A stretch of DNA of 64,000 nt from Siphonodentalium dalli (taxonomy: Eukaryota > Mollusca > Scaphopoda > Gadilida > Siphonodentaliidae): the NCBI GenBank assembly GCA_032622095.1, contig CP136065.1, positions 41,575,503-41,639,502 of the forward strand, in the 5' to 3' direction. The notes below the pieces were generated by a model. The model did not search any database and was not told the origin of the DNA. It worked only from the letters and a program-made list of their open reading frames with translations. Positions 23,832 through 34,559 of this stretch are shown in pieces (the stretch's first letter is position 1; each line of letters begins with the position of its first letter). Made by a program: the position numbers and the translations under genes.

Positions 23832-24260
23832 ATTTGAATTTGAGATTACACTAAACACATTGGATTAAATTTCATTCATTCAGCTCACTATCAGCCACAA
23901 GGCATGTGGATATTGAGATATAATGACTGGACAAACAGCCAAGAGAAGTAAGGCCAGTTACACATTGGATGTCAAATACTAGTAGCTACTACAGCTGGTG
24001 TCAAAAGACTTTTAATGACGTGAACTACATGAGGATCTGGTCAAGTGTGGGGTGGCAGGGACAGGTGGTGGTAGTGGGGGGGATGGGGTGTGGTGTGTCT
24101 AAAAAAAATCAAAGGTTAAAATGAAAAAAATTATTTTTATTATTTTGTTTTTCATTTTTCATTTTGAAATTAATTTATTTTTATTTAATTGAGCAAGGAT
24201 TTCAATTAATTTTGTTGTTGTTACGAGTTGTACATGGCTCTGCCTCTATTTGGCCTAGTG
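23832..24260. other. Intergenic DNA
   Basis: Holds a G-rich stretch (about 24040-24090, GGGGTGGCAGGGACAGGTGG) and a poly-A/poly-T tract. No gene seen. Confidence 0.4.
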
Positions 24261-24600
24261 ACCTCATTTGAACAAATGTGAACCCCAGTCACCAAGGACC
24301 CTCCATACCAAATATAAGCTAAAACGGCCCAATGGTTCTCAAGAAGTCATTCTAAAAATAACTATGGATGAATAGAGTTATGGTCCTGGTTTCACAACTA
24401 ATTGACCTGGTGACTACATTTGAACAAATCTGAATGTGAGTCACCTAGGGAACATCCACACCAAATATGAACACGTTTGGTCTTATAATTTTGGAGAAGA
24501 CAATTCTTGACAGACAGACAGACAGACGGACAGACAGATGAGGAGTGATGACTATAGCTCCACCGGAGACTTTATCTCAGGTGAGCTAAAAAGCTCTGAC
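24261..24600. mobile_element. Core-repeat element fragment with AGAC microsatellite and hairpin
   Basis: Two diverged units (ACCAAATATAAGC..., ACCAAATATGAACACG...) precede (AGAC)n with AGACGGAC (about 24509-24540) and a hairpin TAGCTCCACCGGAGACTTTA with the mirrored TCAGGTGAGCTA. Same architecture as 17093-19066. A second AGAC run lies at 24620-24640. Confidence 0.6.
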
Positions 24601-24952
24601 AAGGTTGCATCGGTGGAAGGACGGACAGACAGACAGACGGACAAGCTGATTCCCATTATACTTCATAACTTTATTAAGGGGGATAAAACAATTCAGCAGC
24701 CAACTCGTGGATCCGGTGTCAGGAGACGTAAAATTTGGCGTTCTTGTACATATTAATGACACGATTGCTATCATGACTATAACATACAGTACATGTATGG
24801 GAAGCTCTCTGGACATATTGCAGCTGACCTATGGATTGTGAAAATGATGTAATAGAGACATTTTGACAACACTTGTTGCAAATTGATGAATTGTGTGTCT
24901 TGAAAGACATGTATACATCATGTGCCTACATACCACGTTGTTCTCTTGATAT

Positions 24953-26447
24953 TTATAGCTGACCCACGTATGATGTGATAGAGTCATTCGCCGCATTTGA
25001 AACCATGAAGCACATCCTGGCAGGGTTGACACATATTCCGACGGGATCGGTTACTGATATGACTGAGCGACTACGTTGTCCGTCACGGCTCAGTTCCATT
25101 ACGTCATGACTGGTATAGTTGCAGACGTAAATATTGGCTCCAAACACGCACACACCAATCGGACTAGTTCCGCCGCTCGGTATCGATCTGAGATGTGTCG
25201 CAAGATTCTGGGACAACACTATCACCTCAAATGCTCGAATATCCGTAACAAACAAGGCGTCGGCCTCCGGTGATACAGCCACGCACCATGGTTTCTGAAA
25301 GGCATGTGATGACTGAGCAATGACCTTACCACTCGTTGTTATCGCACGCACGCAGCGATCATTGGGACATGCAACGATTAATCTGCCCCCAACAAAAACG
25401 ATACCTACACAACTTCCGGATACAGGAAACATTGTTTGATGACTGAGATCTGAGGTTTGAAACACCGATATCTGTTTTGGTTCCTCATGCGTTACGTAGA
25501 CGCGATCATTCAGAGAACAGACACCATATGGCTGGTAATTGAGTGTGACAAACTTAGTTATTATACCGCTTTGAGTTACCACCCGGAGCGTGTTCGGATT
25601 GTAGGATGCAATAATTAAATCCGATGTCGGAGTATCGTGGAGGAATGTCATGACCGACTGAGTTCCGCCGTAGGAGAAGTCTAATTCCTTTATTAGTTGA
25701 CTGATTGGCTTCTGACAAATACCGATAACACAGGAATCGTTCAAAATTTTCTCTACTGAATCAAAAACACCTTTATTGATGACCGTCTCGTAATCTATCG
25801 GGGACAAGTCTTCGAAATCGCTGAGTAGAGCCTTTGAATTGGATATAGCTTGATGAAGCTTTATCGAGCGCTTGTTAAGAGCCTTAGCCCTTTTTTAGAG
25901 CAGATACTTCTGAAGTCCCTGTGGCATGTGATTCGACAGGAACGTCCTCTCCTCCTGGGTTTATTGCCGCCCCTTCGCATGAACGTGATTCTGCATCTTG
26001 TTCTGGCGACAGCTCAACTTGTCTCTCTTTCTTCAGTTCGGACAGAACATTTACCACCTTACCCACGCACTGTGCAGCTAACTTGTGCTTTGACATAGTC
26101 TCTTTCACACGATTGAGCGCATGCTTCTCACAATCATCAACAATCTGGCGAACCAGAGAAAATAAATTCTGTACCTCCATTATCATATCGCTCTCTCTTC
26201 CATTCTGTTTGGTCAGCCAACTGGGAACAGATTCCTGCATATCATGTGCCGCTGAGATTAATTTATCAAGACTCAATTCGTATTCTTTGACATCTGCCGC
26301 TAGTTTTGCTGTTGCCTTCGACAGAATTTTGAGTTGACATTTTGGATATGCAACTGAATGACACGAGTCACAGCATGGTATGAAGTGGGTGCCACAGAAT
26401 GAGTTAATAGGTTTGGAGTGCAGCTCACAAACTTCAGCGGCTGACAT
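24953..26447 (-). CDS. B-box / coiled-coil / NHL-like paralogue with one frameshift
   Basis: This is two abutting frames of one gene. The N-terminal part (26447-25884, 187 codons) has C7-x2-H10-x7-C18-x2-H21-x4-C26-x2-C29, a better B-box-2 match than the copy at 14087. The C-terminal part (from about 25883 to 24953) is the NHL-like propeller (GVCVFGANIYVCNY and similar strands). Between them, a run of six A on the minus strand (25891-25896) shifts the frame by one; one A fewer would continue the match to the paralogue through the ALNKRS region. An assembly error in the homopolymer or a recent inactivating insertion are both possible. The start follows a TTTTTCAG acceptor. Same strand and order as its paralogue 9.4 kb away, so a tandem duplication. 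Confidence 0.75.
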
Positions 26448-26641
26448 GACTTACCTGAAAAATAAAATTGTTCCACTATTTATCTCTTGTTAGCAGTTAC
26501 AATTTCCCCCATAGGGACAGATATTATAATCTCTGTATTGCACATTGAAAGATAGCAACACTACCTAAATGGGAGGCAAATGCATGATGCATCACAAAAA
26601 TTGATGAAATTATTCTAATATGTAACCAGTCACACTTGAGG

Positions 26642-26723
26642 GTAGTCCAAGTCTTTAAAAAAAAAGAAGCATCTTGTCATCCCAATATCTTAGCTGGTTT
26701 CAGTGTATGAGAAGCTTGGACTA
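26642..26723. mobile_element. 82-bp hAT-like mini-element
   Basis: Ends GTAGTCCAAGTCTT and AAGCTTGGACTA; the 8-bp flanks ACTTGAGG and AGTTGAGG differ at one base. The inner part CATCCCAATATCTTAGCTGG matches the terminal region of the 1363-bp element at 55752-57114, so this is a deletion derivative of that family. Confidence 0.75.
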
Positions 26724-26879
26724 AGTTGAGGGCATATATCACTCACCTCCCCTGAATTTCAAATTAACAGAGGAACGGGATGAATACTGAATACCAGTTA
26801 ATGTGGTGGCGGGTTAATACAGAATACCAGTTAACTCTTTCACTGCCATGCAGCACCACAGACATATCTGCCACTGCCA

Positions 26880-27720
26880 AGCATACTATACATGTACTAT
26901 ACATGTACATGTAGCATATTGGTCTGGGGATCGAAAACACACCCCAGTCCACCATTGTCACGTGACCACAAACAAGATGGCCACCACCCCAAAATATAAG
27001 AAAATTTTAGTATTTCTCAATAACTTTCGTATTTGCAGAGATATTGTCATGAAAGTTAACTTAAATTGGTATATAAGTAGGTATCAGTATTGTGAATAGA
27101 AAATATGTTCTAGTCCGCCAATGTCACATCACTTGACCACAATCATGTGACCACAAAACAAGATGGCGACCATCCCGAAATATAAGATAATGTAAGTATA
27201 TTGCTGCTAAATATACATATTGATTGGGTATTTCTCAATAACTTTTGTATCTGTAAAGGTATGTATGTGGAACTTGGTGCACAGTTAGATATTGGACTTG
27301 CAAATTGAAAACACTTCCCAGTCTGCCAGTGTCATGAGATCGTGACCACATGAGGGTCACGAGAACATGACCACATGATCACAAAACAAGATGGCCACCA
27401 CACCGAAATATAAGGAAAATGCATTATTTCTCAATACCTTTTGTATCTGCAGAGATATTTTGACGACATTTGGTATGTAAGTTGGTGTTAGTAACTTAGT
27501 ATTGAGAACCGAAAACTAGTTAGTATATTTCTGCTAAATAAATATATTATTGGGTATTTCGCAATAACTTTTGTATATGCAGAGGTATATTCCTGAAACT
27601 TGGTATGCAGTATATAGGTATTGGTCTCCGTGGAATGGAAAACACTTCCCATACCAGGAGGGTCACGTGACCGCGACCACTTAATCACAGAATAAGAATA
27701 AGATGGCTGACATCCCTAAA
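26880..27720. repeat. Core-repeat array, about 200-bp units
   Basis: At least four diverged units with ACAAGATGGC(C/G)ACCA, AAATATAAG and TATTTCTCAATAACTTT(C/T)GTAT. Each also holds a run of GTGACCACA words. It resembles the cores of the Helentron-type arrays, but I see no GTCY microsatellite or clear ends. Confidence 0.6.
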
Positions 27721-28204
27721 TATAAAAAAAATAAACCGGGAGTTTCTCGTTACAAAATTAATTAAATCACGTACAGTGTTTTCACAGAATAATATAAAGT
27801 TACTTTCCATGGATTGATGTTACAGGACGAAGGTGTCAGGATTCGACTCAAGTCGCGATCGGCAGTGTATGGGTAATTCGACTCAAGTCCTAATAAGTAA
27901 CTCACAGTCATCGATTTGTCATTTTTAATTGATTAGCATACTTCCAGGGAGGGGGATCATGAACCACAGGGCCAAGTGGCCTTGTATCCGTGTCCATATA
28001 ACTAGAACAAGCTGAAACCAAATTTTTTAAACACAAAAGATATATGGTTCACAAAAATGATCGCAAAAAATAACGGAATTACTGGTGGCTATATTAAAAT
28101 CAGACACTTTTTCTAGAACATAGCAATGCTATTAAATTCAAAAAACAGAATCAATCGGATTAAAAATTAAATGAGGAAAGCATCAAAGCAAAGCTATATG
28201 TACA
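27721..28204. other. Intergenic DNA
   Basis: No gene. The phrase ATTCGACTCAAGTC occurs twice within 50 bases near 27840-27895. Confidence 0.4.
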
Positions 28205-28208
28205 TTAA

Positions 28209-28415
28209 CCCTTTCAGTGCCAAGTCCGATTTTTGTATCAACCCATATTTCCTTGATCATTTTTCAATTTTATTGATTATAATAATGTGACACATTGATG
28301 GAAAAAGCTCTAGGAGCTCTTTCCATCAATGTATCACATTATTATAATCAAAAAATTTCAAAAATGATCAAGGAAATATGGGTTGATACAAATATCGGAT
28401 TTGGCACGGAAAAGG
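28209..28415. mobile_element. piggyBac-type MITE, 207 bp, copy A
   Basis: Nearly full palindrome. It starts CCCTTTCAGTGCCAAGTCCG and is flanked by TTAA on both sides (28205-28208 and 28416-28419). The centre is AGCTCTAGGAGCT. TTAA plus CCC termini are typical of piggyBac-type elements. Confidence 0.9.
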
Positions 28416-28551
28416 TTAAGATTGGTCCATAAGGCCAAGCTGCCTAAGCGCCAACCTCTCACTGGGTTTAATGTCGCTCTACCAGTTGTTTACACAGTAT
28501 AGACCCAAAAGCATCAAACGATCGGGTGATTCCACAATTTTCTGTTTGTGT

Positions 28552-28573
28552 GGGGGGGGGGGGGGGGGGGGGG
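28552..28573. repeat. Homopolymer run of 22 G
   Basis: An unbroken G run of 22 bases followed by AGGTAAG. Such a run can form G-quadruplex and is prone to length error in assembly. Confidence 0.9.
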
Positions 28574-28619
28574 AGGTAAGTCATTTTGTCAGACACTCAA
28601 AAAAAAATTATATCCAGAC

Positions 28620-28720
28620 TTGTAAGGCTGTCACGATTAATCGTTAATCGACTATTAGTCAGCCGGCCTGAAAATCGGTTATCATTTGTAATCGTCGATT
28701 AATAGGTCGTTTTTGGTATT
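28620..28720. repeat. Word-rich terminus-like segment (TTAATCG words)
   Basis: GGCTGTCACGATTAATCG followed by repeated AATCG/CGATTA words on both strands. Many hAT-type element ends in animals have this CTGTCACGATTAATCG-like form. No partner end was found. Confidence 0.35.
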
Positions 28721-29466
28721 GTATCCTGGCCGGAAAAATTAAATGTGTGATCTCGCGTAACGGCGGCATACATTTCGTAAGTTGTCAATGATAGCGCGGT
28801 CTTATATTTTTCGGTGGGCGATGGGTTACAAGAACATCTGCACTTGTTGTCGCACGTCTTTGAACTTGACATATGATGACGCGACATATATATCAATACG
28901 AAAATCCGGAATACAAATAAAGCGACTTAAAGGACTTGCAACTGCCCTTTTTCTGAAGACAGAAAAAGCGTTTTGTGGGTTTAATCTCGTGTTTTTATAG
29001 CAAAATGTGACTGTTTTGGTCCAAATACAACCAATATCACAATGAATATTAATTTTTTGTAAATTTTATTACAAAACGGCCATAAAAAGCGACAAATGCC
29101 TTTAAAATAGCAATTTTTGCCATTATGAATGTAGTTGTAGTTTTCCAAGTTTGCAAGGAAAATGTCCTTTTTTGTGGAAAAGTGCCCTTTTTGGAGGCTT
29201 TGCCCCCCTACCCTCAGATGCCCCTGATTATTTGTCTTTTCAGAGTTATGTTTCTTTAAGTTTGCAAATTTTAAGCCCCATGACTTGATAACTTCTCCAA
29301 TGTCAAACACCCTCTAATAAAAGCACAGGATCGAATGTAGGCTCTGGGTAATTAGCCACAGGAGTGCATGGCCCAACGGCACTGTGCACTCGTGACTTGT
29401 TTGTTTATGTATTCATGTTCAAGTTTACAGAAAACCTATTTCTAAACATCTGATTTTATTATTCAG
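28721..29466. other. Intergenic DNA upstream of a predicted terminal exon
   Basis: No gene recognised; a 109-codon minus frame (28981-29310) is low-complexity and unsupported. Confidence 0.4.
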
Positions 29467-29618
29467 ATAATGTTCAGCAGAGATTCCCCTCTGTTACCAG
29501 AGGGGACATACTAGTAACAAGATTTATGAGAGAGAAAATGCACAATGTGAGCAGGGATCTCATGAAGAGGCTTAGGAAGGAGAAGGAGGAGAGAGAAAAG
29601 AAGGCAATTAAAAAATGA
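29467..29618 (+). CDS. Predicted 3'-terminal coding exon, unknown protein
   Basis: A pyrimidine-rich tract ends in TTATTATTCAG at 29466. From there one frame (phase with two leading bases) stays open for 49 codons to TGA at 29616-29618. The product is basic and helical (VTRFMREKMHNVSRDL, then a K/E-rich tail ending KKAIKK). I recognise no family and find no upstream exon with confidence. It may belong to a decayed gene or an element. Confidence 0.35.
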
Positions 29619-29639
29619 ACAATTTCCTGTGATTATCAC

Positions 29640-30930
29640 GGGTGGCAATCATTTCATGTATAACAAGCACTCGCAGACGGCGGTATATCCCCCGCCGAAT
29701 TGTGCAGTTGGGGAAGTGCATTCTCAATGTTTGCGTTCTCAGTATGTGCTAAACAAGAGGTGGGATTTTGTCAAAAAGCCTGGCTTGCGAACTCATTTTA
29801 GGTACTGGTCATGGGAACGAATATAAAAGGCTATATGTCAATGATTTTCTCTGTTTTCTCAAAGTTTTTACTCTGTATAGTACAAAGTATAAGGTTACTG
29901 AGTTCAGTGCATTGCAATGAGTCCATATATGTTACATTGTTTGCCGATTGTATGCATCATTGTCTGTCTCTGGTGGGATATACTGCGAACGATGCACGAT
30001 AATAGTATTTCTAGTAATGCGAACATGCACTAATTCAATGTATTGGACAGATATATAGATAGGGCCAGAATGTGTTATAACTAATCTAACATGGCACTCA
30101 ACTGATCGTATGCGTGATTCGTATCATACTTATTTTCATTAAATTGAAATTTAAACGAAATAACTATACTGATGACAATTATACAAATGTGTACTAATAT
30201 GACTACTACAATAATATTGGAGTCTTGGATATTGTGATGGCTGATAGTCCTGACAATTACAGTTATATATCTAAGTACATGTACAACTACTATTGGATTA
30301 ATGTGACTGTCTTGTATATGTAATATGTAATGTGGTTTGCATGTTTCTTCGATAATTATAACTGGAAAACAATAGAATACTCGATTCGATATCAATCCAA
30401 ATTGATTAATTGATGCCATGTTACGCTGTTTATAACAAATAGTTCCATACTCGTGCAGTTGCATGTTTGTCGCATTGATAGGGTGCTACATAGTGTTGGT
30501 TAGTGTAGGATAGTAGTTATTAAAAACAATTCAGAACGAAACAAGCAATTTTTATATTTTGAAAATGTTTTCAGAATGCTTAACATTTTATCATTTGGTT
30601 TACAGTAACAAATTTGAAAATGTTTTCAAATGATTGACATATGGTTAATTCTAACAAATTTGAACTTTTTTCAGAATGTTAAACAATTTAACATTTGTTT
30701 TATTCCCAACAATAGATGATAACCACTTGAATGTGTCAATACATCGTTGCTAATTGCTGAAACAAAGTGAAAAGTAGTAAAGTTGTATGCTGGGTTCCAG
30801 AATTTCATTCATAACAATATTTGTTTTAAAAATACGGGCGGCGTTGGCGGTGGATATGCTGTTTAAATATTTACCTCCGTCAAAAACCGCCATAAACAGA
30901 AATAATTAGTTTATTATAACTGAAGTAAAA
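29640..30930. other. Intergenic DNA, no gene recognised
   Basis: AT-rich on both strands. The 127-codon minus frame (30081-30464) is dominated by I, V and H and lacks splice context. The phrase TTGAAAATGTTTTCA recurs at about 30557 and 30613. Confidence 0.45.
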
Positions 30931-30934
30931 TAGT

Positions 30935-31045
30935 GGACCGGACCGGAGAGTACCAGGCCAGCGACAAAAAGCAGTCCGGTCCAGTGACACCCGGTCCGGA
31001 CTGCGGTCCACCCGTGGACTGCGGACCGGACCGGTCCGCATCACT
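30935..31045. repeat. Word-rich segment with CGGACCGG words
   Basis: Dense repetition of GGACCGGACCGG, GGTCCACCCGTGGAC and TCCGGTCC within about 110 bases, then TCACTATATACC. It resembles a hAT-type terminal zone (GCGGACCGGTCCGC palindrome near the edge). Immediately right are short ACCATGGTAAACCA repeats (31050-31100). Confidence 0.45.
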
Positions 31046-31100
31046 ATATACCACCATGGTAAACCACAGTATACCATCATGGTAACACCATGGTAAACCA

Positions 31101-31456
31101 AATCATATGTAAATTAACCATCACCAGATCAAAATCTAGCTAATGCGTGTAACTTCGTGATTGGGTTCAGACACACTGAATATTTTAAGTGAGATTGATG
31201 ACTACATAGAATTTTAGGATTATTGATACTTTTTAGACAATATGCAGCCAACCAATGAGCCAATCACTAAGCCAACTACTGTGGGCACTGCTGAGGCTGA
31301 AACCCCATGTTTCAAATCTGCTACACCATCTGATGATGAGCAAGTCAAAAACATTAAAACACAAGATAAAATTCTGCACAGTTGATAATTGTTAAAACAG
31401 TATTCCCGTCGAAGATACATTCCAAAATGATAATTTTTGTTATATATGGTCACTAT
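31101..31456. other. Intergenic DNA
   Basis: The minus frame 31220-31507 runs into the nested element on its right and is not supported as a gene. Confidence 0.4.
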
Positions 31457-31692
31457 CCCTTTGAGTGCCAGGTCGATTTTTGTATCAACCCATATACCCT
31501 GTGCCAATGCATTCTCTTATATATGCGAGTCGACCATAGGTCGCCTCGCATATATAAGAGAATGCATTGGCCTAACAATTGTTTTTTTTGTTTGTTTTTT
31601 TTTACAATTTTAATATATTTTATTATATTCTTATTAACAGACTTATTTTGTAGGTTTAGGGCCGATGAGATCGGCCCCTGGCACTCAAAGGG
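31457..31692. mobile_element. piggyBac-type MITE carrying a nested 72-bp hairpin, copy C
   Basis: Ends CCCTTTGAGTGCCAGGTCGA and GGCACTCAAAGGG; TTAA follows on the right (31693-31696), while the left target has decayed to CTAT. After TTTTTGTATCAACCCATA it is interrupted by the CATTCTCTTATATA hairpin unit (about 31495-31580), with the same CCCTGTGCC and GGCCTAACAATTG edges as at 9840-9935. So the hairpin is mobile and jumped into this MITE. Confidence 0.75.
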
Positions 31693-31696
31693 TTAA

Positions 31697-32166
31697 ATGC
31701 TCATGAGACCACCTTTGTGAATGAAAGGGAGTATACCATGCAGTAGTTCATTGTGTAAGTATCTTTTTAGGGAATATGTATTTTATAATTGAAAATGTTA
31801 TAATTATTCTTCTGTAAACAATATTCAAGTTGCAACATACATGACCCTACATTGTACAAAACTAAATGTTTTGATTTTGTTACAAGAGGTAGAGGATGCT
31901 TCTGCCAAATGTGGTACAAATATTTGTAATTTTTAAACCCTAATTTCTAAAAACAACATGATATACTTTGATCCCATGTTCAACCTAATATTTAAAACAT
32001 TGTGTTCAAACATGTGGCCAGGATATTTGTTAGCCTTCCAGTTATAGTTTCTGTTTGACAGACTGAATTCTTGGTGATGACTGAGTTTGTAGGTTTTACC
32101 TTAATCTCCTTCAGAATGAACTAATACATTAGATTACAACTCATTGCATGATTTTTCCTTTAACAG
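31697..32166. other. Intergenic DNA upstream of an exon-like segment
   Basis: No gene seen; ends in the pyrimidine tract and acceptor TTTTTCCTTTAACAG. Confidence 0.4.
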
Positions 32167-32294
32167 GCTCGATGGAAGAAGAACTACTTAATGAAGATAT
32201 GGGGGGTGGTACGAAAAAGAAACGGAAATGCAAGCGACAACAGTGGACGAAGTCAGAAGAGGAAGAGATAAAAAGTGAAATACACTTTAGTAAA
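32167..32294 (+). pseudogene. Exon fragment with Myb/SANT-like start, cut by repeat R
   Basis: After the acceptor TTTCCTTTAACAG the frame encodes MEEELLNEDMGGG, a basic stretch KKKRKCKRQQ, then WTKSEEEEIKSEIHF. Basic residues followed by W-(T/S)-x-E-E-E-x-x-(I/V) is how Myb/SANT-like helices begin in several invertebrate families. The coding run stops where repeat R starts (32292), whose first bases supply the out-of-family tail. I call it a truncated exon. It could have come from a Harbinger-type Myb-like gene or a host gene. Confidence 0.45.
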
Positions 32295-32902
32295 CGAGAG
32301 GCCGATCACGATCGGCAAATGTTAACCCATCCCTTGGCGATAGTAAATTACTATGATCGGAATCATAAATGAGAGTTTTAGTGTTGAATTATAGAGTATA
32401 CTGTTATGTCCTATTATAGACAAATGTACATAACACAAATTATTGGAATGTATGGGTCACTCGCATTTATATAAGAGATTGCACTGGTACAGCTAAACCA
32501 CCACAGCCTTGGGTTAAATGTGAAAGGTGGCCTGGACATGGAATACTTGGGTTAAGAGAGTCCAATTTAATTTTAGAATAATAATGTATCAAATTCTACC
32601 CACAATATAGTGTACAGATAAGCCTGGTCACTGCTGACCCATTAATATCAATTATATAGCAGAGCTGTCAACAACTCACAAGAATTGTTTATGTTGAACA
32701 CTGAATTCTCTATTAAACCAATAACAATTATAATGACCTCAGACCATCTGAAGATATCACTCTACAGCACAGATGTCCAGGTCTACTGTTAATACCATGT
32801 GATGTTTATTGTTGAATCTTTATTTTAAATTAGATACCATAGCTTTCTTTATCAGATTATTTGCACATCAAGTGGCATAAGAGACATCAGAAAATAATAT
32901 AG
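32292..32902. repeat. Dispersed repeat R, copy 2
   Basis: It matches 15895-16422 from TAA(A)CGAGAGGCCGATCA to GAAAATAATATAG. It has about 90 extra bases near 32575-32670 (around CCTGGTCACTGCTGACC), absent from copy 1. Confidence 0.8.
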
Positions 32903-33420
32903 TAGTCCGGCCGCCAGGTCACGGATGCGTGTTTTGGCGTATAAAGTTTTTTTCTCTGCGGATTTTGTAAATTCAGGTATCCGACATCAAGATTTTATCG
33001 GCTGGCCATCTGTCAGCCTTGAGCAATTTATTTTATAGCGCCCTAAAAAGTAGACCCCCACCCCCAAATTTGTAAAACCAGTTACTTGGAATTTGTTGCA
33101 AATTCACATGACAAATCTAGTCAAATGTATACAAATGTATATATTTTCATGAAGCTAAGACATAATGACACTATTTTGGGCCAAAATTGAAACTCACCAT
33201 CCAAGATGGCCACCAAAATGGCCGCCGAAAGTTAAAATATGACATTTTTTCACAAATATCTTCTATATCAGTTCATGCTGTTTGGACCGGGTTGAGTAAT
33301 ATGACTTTATTTTGTATATTAACTGATCATTGGAGCAACTAATTATGCAATTATTGGGGTCCTACCGCTTGTGAAGCCACAAGGATCATTCAGACTCTGT
33401 AACGGCGCAATGTCGGGTCA
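32903..33420. other. Intergenic DNA with core-repeat-like phrases
   Basis: CATCCAAGATGGCCACCAAAATGG (near 33199) resembles the array at 17-19 kb. No gene recognised. Confidence 0.4.
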
Positions 33421-33434
33421 GTTCCGAGTCGGAA

Positions 33435-33635
33435 TTGTTCGTCGTGCCGATGGAAGTTGTAGTTCGTCAGCTTGTCGAACATTTCGGAGTTAAATTCATA
33501 GAGTTTACATGCAGCACGCAATCTACAAATGATGTCAAACTCGACCACGTCGATGCTTTCAAAATTCTTTTTAAAAAAGATATTTGTTTCACACCTCCAA
33601 AAGTGGCAAAACATCCAAGTTCAACTTCAAGGTAG
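33435..33635 (+). CDS. Predicted first coding exon, unknown protein
   Basis: The frame MEVVVRQLVEHFGV... (ATG at 33450 in GCCGATGGAAG context) runs to a good donor, TTCAAG|GTAGGT, at about 33631. It contains FKILFKKDICFTPPKV. It lies 570 bases upstream of the relic at 34205-34411 and may be part of the same TTA-element cargo. I cannot identify the protein. Confidence 0.35.
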   Translation: MFVVPMEVVVRQLVEHFGVKFIEFTCSTQSTNDVKLDHVDAFKILFKKDICFTPPKVAKHPSSTSR

Positions 33636-33779
33636 GTTTTCACAGTTTTGCTACTGAACTTTTTTGAACTCATACTCATACTTGATTTGGATATATACGT
33701 TCAACTCAAAAGTATAAAGCAATATGGTATGATAGAGCTTCTAGACATTTCGTCCCATATTGCCGCAGTCGCCATAAAT

Positions 33780-34155
33780 TGGCATAATACGTCTGCAACC
33801 GCCCACAATAATAATATATAAGCGCCGACCCACCACCCCATCCCACAACCGTAGAACGTCTGCAACAGCCCACAAAAATAATATACATAAGCGCCCGCCC
33901 ACCACCCATAGTGTCTTTAATATGCGCCTGCGGCCCCGGGAATATGCGCCGCAACCGCCCACAATAATAATATATATAAGCGCCCGCCTGCCGCCCCATC
34001 CCACCACTCACAGTATCTTATGCGCCGTAGAGCGTCTGCAACGGTGCACAATAATAATAATAATAATATATATATTAAGCATCCGCCCACCACCCCATCC
34101 CACCACCCATAGTGTCGTATGCGCCTGCGGCCCCGGGAATATGCGCCGCAATGAA
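33780..34155. repeat. GC/AT-alternating tandem repeat, about 90-bp units
   Basis: Four diverged units, each with GCCCACAATAATAATATATA, AAGCGCCCGCC and CACCCCATCCCACCAC. TATGCGCCTGCGGCCCCGGG occurs twice (33921 and 34119). Several antiparallel frames cover it, all artefacts of the repeat. Confidence 0.8.
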
Positions 34156-34204
34156 ACGACCTGTACCCTATGATAGTATGGGTGATTCATTCAGTCTGAC
34201 ATTA

Positions 34205-34411
34205 AATACAGGAATCGGCTGTATGGACCCGGTGGAAATTCCATATTATTCATGTGATCTCGGCGACGCCACTTGCTGTGTCTAATGTGGGGAGTTTGAT
34301 GCAGAAGTCAAACATGCGTTACGGAAATGCTATAAAACAGTAACGCCGATCTGTGCCAAATACACTGCTTCCGGTCTGACCCCAGTGGTCGCAAGACCCT
34401 ACGGGAAGTGA
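34205..34411 (+). pseudogene. Relic of the Cys-rich cargo ORF carried by element H3
   Basis: In one frame it gives GIGCMDPVEIPYYSCDLG, then an in-frame TAA (34283-34285), then CGEFDAEVKHALRKCYKTV and GLTPVVARPYGK before TGA. The intact ORF at 48321-48707 has GIGWDSPIELPYYGAGLG, CPHCG and LRPYGK at the same spacing. One stop codon and loss of a cysteine (CAKYT against CCTCS) show decay. A TTA-bordered GGCC end follows at about 34663. Confidence 0.7.
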
Positions 34412-34559
34412 ACGTCACAATAATTTATAAATGAAAGTTATTGTCCCATTTTAGCTTTGTTATATCTCCCTGAGATAGTGTTTTTGTTTTATCTTTATGG
34501 GATAAGCAAATTAGCAATAATATGGCCTGTAATGTCTAAAATTTCCTTAAATATGACAC

